Below are positions 62,124 to 64,000 of a stretch of DNA of 64,000 nucleotides, piece after piece; position 1 is the first letter of the stretch, and each line of letters opens with the position of its first letter. The translations under genes and the position numbers were made by a program. The notes beneath the pieces are model-generated. The model had not been told where the DNA came from. It did no database searches and saw nothing but the letters and a program-made list of their open reading frames with translations. This DNA is from Chlamydomonas reinhardtii (taxonomy: Eukaryota; Chlorophyta; Chlorophyceae; Chlamydomonadales; Chlamydomonadaceae): the NCBI RefSeq assembly GCF_000002595.2, contig NC_057016.1, positions 1 to 64,000 on the forward strand. Reading direction: 5' to 3'.

Positions 62124-64000
62124 ATGTCAGTAGTCGGCGCCTTCGTTGGAGGCAGCTCGTCCGTCGGCGCCGCGTCATCCGGCGCGACAGGATCACATGT
62201 GACATCTGGAAGAAACACTTACCTGCCGTGCGGCAAACGTTCCTTGCGACAATCCCCTGGGCCGCAACAACCGTCTTCGCGTGGTAGCGTGGTCGCGCTC
62301 GCTCGGCGGAAGTGGTATGCAGTTGCGCTGCCCGAGGAGCATAGAGGCGTGTACCGCGAATGGGATGAGGTGCGAAGTCGTGTTTCCGGCTCCAGCAACC
62401 ACGTCCACCGTGGCTTCCCGACTGAAGCGGCGGCCATGTGCTGGCTGCTGGAGCAGGTGGACGCGCAGGAGCAGCAGGTGAGATGCGTAGAGGGTTAAAG
62501 GGGGCAGGAGGCGGCCAGAGTTGGAGAGCTGCCGCTGCTGCGGTGGGAGCATCTTACCAGACACGACAGAATGGGAGGCCGGTCGCGTCCCAACTGCCCA
62601 CGGCATGACCGCACGGTGCAAACCGTGTGCCTTGCCTCACTTGGTCGCCAGCAAGCATAACGAGCCGTTGCAGGTCCGTGCCTTCAAGCTACACAGCACT
62701 AAACTGCGCCGCCCCCACCTCTCTCCACACCTCCCCTCAGGACCATGCGCTGCAGCCGCTGCGGGAGGAGGTGCAGGCTGCCGCCGCCGCAGCAGCAGCC
62801 AGCGTGGCTTCAGGGACGGAGTTTTCTCTGGACGCGACCGGCGCTGTCGCCACTCGTGCGATAAGCGCAAGGAAGACCGCATCCCGAGCCACCAGGGAGC
62901 TTGGGGCTGGTGGCCCCTCCGCGGCTGATGCCCCCAGTACCAGCGGCCGTGCCAGCAGCTGCCAGGGGGGCCGCCAGGCGCTCAGGCCAGGGGGCCGCTC
63001 CGCGCCGCGGCCCTGGGAGACTGCCGCTGTGACTGTGCTGCCTGACGTAGTGACGGAGCCCAGCCGCCAGTACTTCCGCAAGTGGTACGCGGTGCGGTTC
63101 GTGGACGGAGGCCAGCCCGCAGTCTACAACAACTGGCCGGTGAGGGGGCGGGCGGAGGAAGGGGCGGGGTAGTTCAGCAGCAGTGCAGTACCAGGTGTCT
63201 GTATGCGCAAAATGGGATGCCTGATGCTTGTTTACGCTCCACATGTGTGTCTGACTGGGATGGGCTTACCGTATCCGCCCCACAGGACGCCGAGGCGGCG
63301 GTGAAGGGCTCGCCCTACGCGGAGCACCGCAGCTTCCAGTGAGTGGGGGTAATGGGGGGGGGTAATGAGGGAGGGGGGTAGCGGGTTGCGGCTGGCGTGT
63401 TTGAGCGCAGCCCTGGGGCGTGGCTGTGTATGAAGCGGGGGGGGGGGGGCTGGGCAAGGGCGTCGACTGCCTGGGACTAACAGTGGCTCGGACTGCCGGT
63501 CAGTCGGAGGGGCCGGTCATCGAGCAGTGGGCCCCCGCAGCATCCACAGCATCACAAGCTGACATGCCGGCACCTGTTCCGCGAATCTCCACACTGCAGC
63601 TCACGCTTTATCGCAACCCTGACCATCCTTCCACCCCACCCCACCCCCCGCAACCCGCACACAGGGACTACGCAGAGGCTGTGGCGTACGCATTCGGTCC
63701 CGAGCACATGCACAGAGTGCCAATGCCGGAGGTGGCGGAGCCGGAGGAGGAGCCTGCGCCGCTGCAGGTGCAGGTGCAGCCGCCGCCGCAGCAGCAGGGC
63801 TGGCCCGCCCTGGCCTCCTCGTCCTCGCGCGCCCTGGGCCACATGGCTACGGCGTTGGCAACCGCGGCAGGGGCGGGCGCACCTGCAGCGGCACATGCGA
63901 GCGCTCGGCAGGTGGTCGGGGCGCTGGAGGACGTGTTCTGCATGCCCCCGCCCACCCCCGAGATGTTCTCAGTGGCACTGGCCTCGGGCGGTGTCACCCG
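62124..64000 (+). CDS. Protein with two RNase H1-type hybrid-binding (viroplasmin) domains, partial
   Basis: Exons 62124-62477, 62741-63139, 63286-63338 and 63665 onward join in phase; the gene runs past the window. Domain 1 (near 62310-62450) is RKWYAVALPEEHRGVYREWDE..., then GFPTEAAAMCWL. Domain 2 (near 63079-63700) is RKWYAVRFVDGGQPAVYNNWP, then GSPYAEHRSFQDYAEAVAYAFG, split by two introns. Both keep the KWYAV start, the Y-x-x-W and the aromatic/EA helix of the hybrid-binding domain, the fold shared by RNase H1 N-termini and caulimovirus viroplasmin, which binds RNA:DNA hybrids or dsRNA. Between and after the domains are Ala/Gly/Gln/Pro-rich linkers. No RNase H catalytic domain is seen in the window. 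The start could instead be the in-frame ATG at 61950, adding 58 residues. Confidence 0.78.

Overview
The window is the end of a nuclear chromosome of a green alga of the Chlamydomonas/Volvox group. It opens with about 590 bp of CCCTAAAA repeats, the complement of the TTTTAGGG telomere known from Chlamydomonas. The rest fits: GC-rich DNA, genes with many short GT-AG introns, long Ala/Gly/Gln runs in proteins, TGTAA motifs after stop codons, flagellar genes, and a PAT/TOC-like element with split direct repeats. The species cannot be named from sequence alone.

Layout. 1-591 is the telomere. 592-4379 holds three almost identical 1,265-bp subtelomeric units, each starting with a degenerate telomere-like stretch pointing the opposite way. 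About 4,900-10,600 is a gene-poor belt: a 5'-truncated LINE on the minus strand framed by (GGGA)n tracts, blocks of a dispersed repeat that recur at 32-33 kb, and a 20-bp interstitial telomere-like tract at 9,151. From 10.6 kb onward the window is gene-dense.

Genes in order: a large C2/GRAM-domain protein (minus, 10,621-21,670); a plastid-type PfkB sugar kinase (minus, 22,151-25,022); ribonuclease H2 subunit A (plus, 25,487-31,327); a small Gly-rich protein with one possible membrane segment (minus, 34,070-35,383); a 1,334-residue OPR-like helical-repeat protein (minus, 35,627-39,990); a sperm-tail PG-rich repeat protein (plus, 40,477-42,499); a YchF/OLA1 GTPase (minus, 43,312-46,717); a Gln/Ala-rich protein (minus, 47,134-48,147); a large CFAP92-like flagellar protein (minus, 49,222-55,943); linker histone H1 (minus, 57,386-60,473); and a protein with two RNase H1-type hybrid-binding (viroplasmin) domains that runs off the end (plus, from 62,124). 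For five genes I placed every exon and the reading phase closes: PfkB 381 aa, RNase H2A 388 aa, OLA1 426 aa, PG-rich protein 448 aa, H1 276 aa.

The most striking structure is a 3,363-bp DIRS-order, PAT/TOC-like retroelement (27,119-30,481). Its repeats are in the split order A1-internal-B1-A2-B2, and it sits 6 bp inside the sixth intron of the RNase H2A gene. It carries one gag-like frame and no visible reverse transcriptase or tyrosine recombinase, so it looks like a recent non-autonomous copy. Three gene pairs are divergent with short shared upstream regions: PfkB/RNase H2A, OPR-like/PG-rich, and H1/hybrid-binding protein.
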